Assembly (NCBI GenBank): GCA_024691425.1
Contig: JAILNQ010000081.1
Span: 1 to 64,000 of the forward strand
Length of the DNA stretch: 64,000 nucleotides
From: Lachnospiraceae bacterium
Lineage (GTDB): Bacteria > Bacillota > Clostridia > Lachnospirales > Lachnospiraceae
Direction: 5' to 3'
Below, piece by piece: positions 61,485-64,000 of the stretch; positions within the stretch are counted from its first letter, which is position 1; each line of letters opens with the position of its first letter. A model generated the notes under the pieces. That model was not told the DNA's origin and made no database searches. It worked only from the letters and a program-made list of their open reading frames with translations. The translations under genes and the position numbers were made by a program.

Positions 61485-62318
61485 TCAGTTCCTGTTCGTA
61501 ATAATCCTGGCAATCTCCTCATAGCCGGATCCGGCAGGAATCGTGTGATTTCCGGTTGATATTCTTCTGTCGTATCCGTGATTGCACAGGTAAGTGTTGA
61601 AATCAACGGCATTATCAATGACACCTGCGGCCTTGAGCTGCGCACATACGGTTTCCGAACCGCTTCCGGGAACGACGTTTATTGTTGCTCCCTTTCCGGT
61701 CGGAGCAGGCGTAGGCGCCTTCGTCGGTGTAGGTGTAGGTGTCGGTGTCTTTGTCGGCGTAGGCGTAGGCGTTGGCGTCTTCGTCGGCGTAGGTGTCGGT
61801 GTCTTCGTCGGCGTAGGTGTCGGTGTCTTCGTCGGTGTCGGCGTCGGTGTAGGCGTCGGCGTCTTTGTCGGCGTAGGCGTTGGTGTCTTCGTCGGTGTAG
61901 GCGTCGGCGTCTTTGTCGGTGTAGGCGTTGGCGTCTTTGTCGGCGTAGGCGTTGGCGTCTTCGTCGGCGTAGGCGTTGGCGTCTTCGTCGGCGTGGGTGT
62001 CGGCGTTTTGGTCGGCGTCGGCGTAGGTGTTTTGGTCGGTGTCGGCGTTGGTGTTTCTGTCGGCGTAGGCGTTTTGGTCGGCGTTGGCGTTGGCGTTGCA
62101 GTCGGAGTCTTCGTCGGTGTCGGCGTTGGTGTCTCTTCGGACACTGCAGAAGCAAGAAGCGTGCGATCCTCCTCGACCATTCCGAGCTCAGCGGCACGCT
62201 CTTTTATCTCATCATCCGTCATGGATTCTTTTGTATTCTTACCGAGGGCCAGTCCCATAATGAGCGCCGCAACGGCCACTCCTATGCCTAATCCCCTGAG
62301 ATAGTATTTAAGTTTCAT
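61485..62318 (-). CDS. Membrane-anchored protein with Pro-Thr repeat and MltG-like C-terminal subdomain
   Basis: 277 residues. An N-terminal membrane helix (about 8-28), a short acidic helix, and about 145 residues of TPTPTKTP repeats form a rigid extracellular stalk. The C-terminal ~70 residues ([22 protein letters not shown], then [16 protein letters not shown]) resemble the LysM-like subdomain of YceG/MltG endolytic transglycosylases. The catalytic Glu-containing domain is absent, so no lytic activity is expected. It could bind glycan or partner proteins. GGAG lies 6 bases before the ATG. Confidence 0.78.
   Translation of the reverse strand: MKLKYYLRGLGIGVAVAALIMGLALGKNTKESMTDDEIKERAAELGMVEEDRTLLASAVSEETPTPTPTKTPTATPTPTPTKTPTPTETPTPTPTKTPTPTPTKTPTPTPTKTPTPTPTKTPTPTPTKTPTPTPTKTPTPTPTKTPTPTPTKTPTPTPTPTPTKTPTPTPTKTPTPTPTKTPTPTPTPTKTPTPTPTPTKAPTPAPTGKGATINVVPGSGSETVCAQLKAAGVIDNAVDFNTYLCNHGYDRRISTGNHTIPAGSGYEEIARIITNRN
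61705..62135 (-). repeat. Tandem repeat (about 24-base unit) encoding TPTPTKTP
   Basis: About 430 bases of near-perfect tandem repeat built from GTCGGYGTNGGY-type blocks with a periodic TTYGTC or TTTGTC. Roughly 13 units are degenerate mainly at third positions. Encodes the Pro-Thr stalk on the minus strand. Confidence 0.92.
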
Positions 62319-62373
62319 TCAGAACTCCGTTATGAATATTATTATCTCGCGTTAGGTAACCCGTGTTTTTCCG

Positions 62374-63435
62374 TCACTTGAACAGATCGATGACAAGCTT
62401 GACCTCTCCGACTCCGAGTCCTAAGGTCTTCGCTATCTGAACCGTGTCAAATCCCTGGTTTGCCATTGCGAGTATCTTATCATTGTTATTCGCGGGCGCT
62501 TCCGTGAATCCGCCGGAAAGCGCTTCTATGTCCGCGGCCGTCACCGCGCCTCCCGCAGGCTCGTTAACATTGACGATATTGCCTTCTTTGTACGCTCCGC
62601 CTGAGAGTATGTCATATACGACTTTTTCCTTAAGAGGAGCCGGAGCATCTGCAGTGATCGCCTTTGCAAGCGCCTCCTCAGGCTTGTCTATTCCTAGAAG
62701 AGATGCTTCGATCTTTGACTGCGTAAGCGCTTTTCCTCTGGCTTTCTGTCCGGGTGCAGAAATATCCGATACAGGTTTTGCGGCACTTGCCTGAACTGCC
62801 GGTGTCCGATTTTCGGCTGCCGGTGCCGTCGGAGCAGGCGCGGGAGCAGGAGCAGCAGGTGCAGGGGATGCAGCGGCCATATGTTCATTCGCAAATACTA
62901 TAGGCTCAGCATCAGGAATCACGAGATTATCAAAAACGGACTTCTGTTCATTAGTGAGCCCCTTCTGGGAAACAGATGCAACGCTCATTCCGCGCAGCAG
63001 AGTTTCGGAAGCATCGATCGCCGAATGAGAGAGGGTTTCGATCTCCTTCACTGCCGCATCAGCTTCCCTTATCGTATTCGTGAGATCGGTCTGCTTATCT
63101 TTCAGCATATCGTAAAGGAACATTACTTCCTTATGATTTTTGTTGATCTCCTCTAATACGGTCCCCGCATACTCGCCGACCGCCATTATCTTCTCGTTGG
63201 AAACCTTCTCGAGCGAGCGCTCCGCCTTTTCTACCGCGAAGTAGACCGTTTCATTGGTCGCCTCGCCGACGCGCAGCCTCATCGTATCGACTTCCTGCTC
63301 AACGATCCTGCGAGCCTCCTCTTTTTCGGCCGCAAGCTCACGTTCCGATTTCTTGAGAGGAACATCGGGCATCAGAAAGCTTATTACAAAAATAATCACT
63401 CCTACTACAAGGAGTGCTATTTCCATAGGTGACAT
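62374..63435 (-). CDS. DUF6115-type membrane protein with coiled coil and C-terminal HTH
   Basis: 353 residues. An N-terminal membrane helix (about 3-22), a cytoplasmic coiled coil (25-135), an Ala/Pro-rich linker (about 185-215) and a C-terminal helix-turn-helix-like motif (KILAMANQGFDTVQIAKTLG, then LGVGEVKLVIDLF) typical of DUF6115. Similar proteins in Clostridia are often encoded near motility genes. GGAGGG lies 5 bases before the ATG. Function unknown. Confidence 0.82.
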   Translation of the reverse strand: MSPMEIALLVVGVIIFVISFLMPDVPLKKSERELAAEKEEARRIVEQEVDTMRLRVGEATNETVYFAVEKAERSLEKVSNEKIMAVGEYAGTVLEEINKNHKEVMFLYDMLKDKQTDLTNTIREADAAVKEIETLSHSAIDASETLLRGMSVASVSQKGLTNEQKSVFDNLVIPDAEPIVFANEHMAAASPAPAAPAPAPAPTAPAAENRTPAVQASAAKPVSDISAPGQKARGKALTQSKIEASLLGIDKPEEALAKAITADAPAPLKEKVVYDILSGGAYKEGNIVNVNEPAGGAVTAADIEALSGGFTEAPANNNDKILAMANQGFDTVQIAKTLGLGVGEVKLVIDLFK

Positions 63436-63447
63436 CCTACCCTCCTG

Positions 63448-63762
63448 CTAAATGGTTATATTGAATCCGCCCGGTCTTAAGGCAATGACTTTTCCTTCTT
63501 CCGGGATCTCATCTTTCTTCTTCTTTTCCTTGCGGTTCGAAACGTATTTGTTCCGTCCCTCTTCCTTCGCGTCATGCTCCGTTCCGGACTTATCCGCGTT
63601 ATCCTTCTCGCGGACAGTGTTAACGTGGGAGTCGTCGGTCTTATCGATGGACTCCTGTATCATGACGTGCTGGTTGTGCGGCTGGTCATTCTCATTGGCC
63701 TTAATAGCCTGAAAATCCATGGCACGCACTACCATGTTGTTGTTTTCGATCGGTGTAAGCAT
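63448..63762 (-). CDS. Hypothetical hydrophilic protein, 104 residues
   Basis: Highly charged, low-complexity middle and C-terminal part (KYVSNRKEKKKKDEI) with a short hydrophobic finish (GGFNITI). The N-terminus (MLTPIENNNMVVRAMDFQAI) is the most ordered part. No domain recognised. It lies one base after the stop of the FapA-like gene and 12 bases before the DUF6115 gene, so it is part of that operon. In composition it resembles the small proteins found near flagellar genes in Clostridia (recollection, not tested). Confidence 0.65.
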   Translation of the reverse strand: MLTPIENNNMVVRAMDFQAIKANENDQPHNQHVMIQESIDKTDDSHVNTVREKDNADKSGTEHDAKEEGRNKYVSNRKEKKKKDEIPEEGKVIALRPGGFNITI

Positions 63763-63763
63763 G

Positions 63764-64000
63764 TTACAGACCCTTTACACGTATATCCGCACCGTCCTTG
63801 ACGAACCTTCCGTGCTGGACCGGCTTCGACAGGATGATGCTCGTGTCGTTTATCGTTATCTTTGTTCCGGGATATGCAAAACTCTCGACCTTTATGCAGC
63901 TCTCCACACCCTTCGTATCCTCGAGCTTGTCGAGAAGGTCGTTCATCTCATCCATCTTTGCATCAAGCTCAGCCTTCATGGACTTATACTGTTCGGACAG
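63764..64000 (-). CDS. C-terminus of a FapA-like (DUF342) protein, start beyond the window
   Basis: 79 codons open to the window edge, stop TAA at 63764. It begins in a coiled coil (MKAELDAKMDEMNDLLDKL) and ends with a small strand domain (IKVESFAYPGTKITINDTSI, then HGRFVKDGADIRV). This matches the end of the FapA-family protein at 33-34.5 kb in order and pattern: coiled coil, then PGVTVIIDN-like strand, then a terminal I-x-V. A second member of that family is therefore likely. Confidence 0.7.
   Translation of the reverse strand: MSEQYKSMKAELDAKMDEMNDLLDKLEDTKGVESCIKVESFAYPGTKITINDTSIILSKPVQHGRFVKDGADIRVKGL

Noticed and set aside
61705-62135. CRISPR array
   Set aside because: Units are contiguous, without unique spacers, and lie inside a coding frame.
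61594-62304. Plus-strand frame encoding a Gly-Val repeat protein
   Set aside because: It is the antisense reading of the Pro-Thr repeat; no RBS, and the minus-strand frame has a membrane helix and a recognisable C-terminal domain.

Overview
The window reads as chromosomal core sequence of a Gram-positive Clostridia bacterium, most likely a Lachnospiraceae member. The indications are PolC-type replicative polymerase, a CIRCE heat-shock operator, the uppS-cdsA-dxr-rseP-ispG-polC order, a DUF6115 protein, PrsA-like lipoprotein foldase, bactofilins and no outer-membrane genes. Base composition is roughly even GC/AT. About 50 protein genes are tightly packed and overlap often. All but one (a cold-shock protein near 9.1 kb) lie on the minus strand, so the whole segment is probably transcribed with the replication fork. 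I found no rRNA, tRNA, CRISPR array, insertion sequence or prophage. No gene-free stretch exceeds about 230 bases.

Reading in the direction of transcription (right to left): at the right edge (64.0-60.6 kb) lies an operon of FapA/DUF342-like, small hypothetical, DUF6115, MltG-like and membrane-protein genes. It is followed by a CAP-domain secreted protein, a polysaccharide deacetylase and a proline-rich bactofilin. The bactofilin leads directly into pyrH-frr-uppS-cdsA-dxr-rseP (57.6-52.5 kb). A three-gene cassette follows with its own promoter: a Hanks-type Ser/Thr kinase, a secreted/membrane protein with Pro-Thr repeats, and a multi-Ig-like membrane protein (52.3-46.7 kb). It sits between rseP and ispG-polC, genes that are normally adjacent. 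After polC come a cytoplasmic GH26-like protein, a PHP phosphoesterase, a GGDEF diguanylate cyclase, valS, a FapA/DUF342 protein, a 49-residue protein and a zinc-ribbon TPR protein (40.8-31.6 kb).

The next block is a PurF paralogue lacking its glutaminase cysteine, two hypotheticals, glnS, DUF2225, a YtxH-like protein and a PrsA-like foldase. The foldase reading frame ends inside a CIRCE element that precedes htpG (31.5-21.9 kb). Then come a degenerate-receiver protein, a class A PBP, YigZ/IMPACT, mgtE and typA (21.7-14.1 kb). A promoter downstream of typA drives a CheX-like fusion protein, dapA, dapB, a eukaryote-type hisA and an HD-GYP response regulator (14.0-9.4 kb). After the cold-shock gene comes a 1296-residue secreted protein. 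The left edge holds a PTS IIC-like permease, a degenerate membrane-anchored M23 protein, a bactofilin, a sensorless hybrid histidine kinase and a truncated pseudo-receiver protein.

The recurring themes are envelope construction (peptidoglycan synthesis, isoprenoid and lipid carriers, bactofilins, LytM/MltG/deacetylase proteins) and regulation (c-di-GMP enzymes, hybrid kinase, Ser/Thr kinase, pseudo-receivers) interleaved with housekeeping genes. All functional calls come from reading translated sequence by eye; no database search was run.
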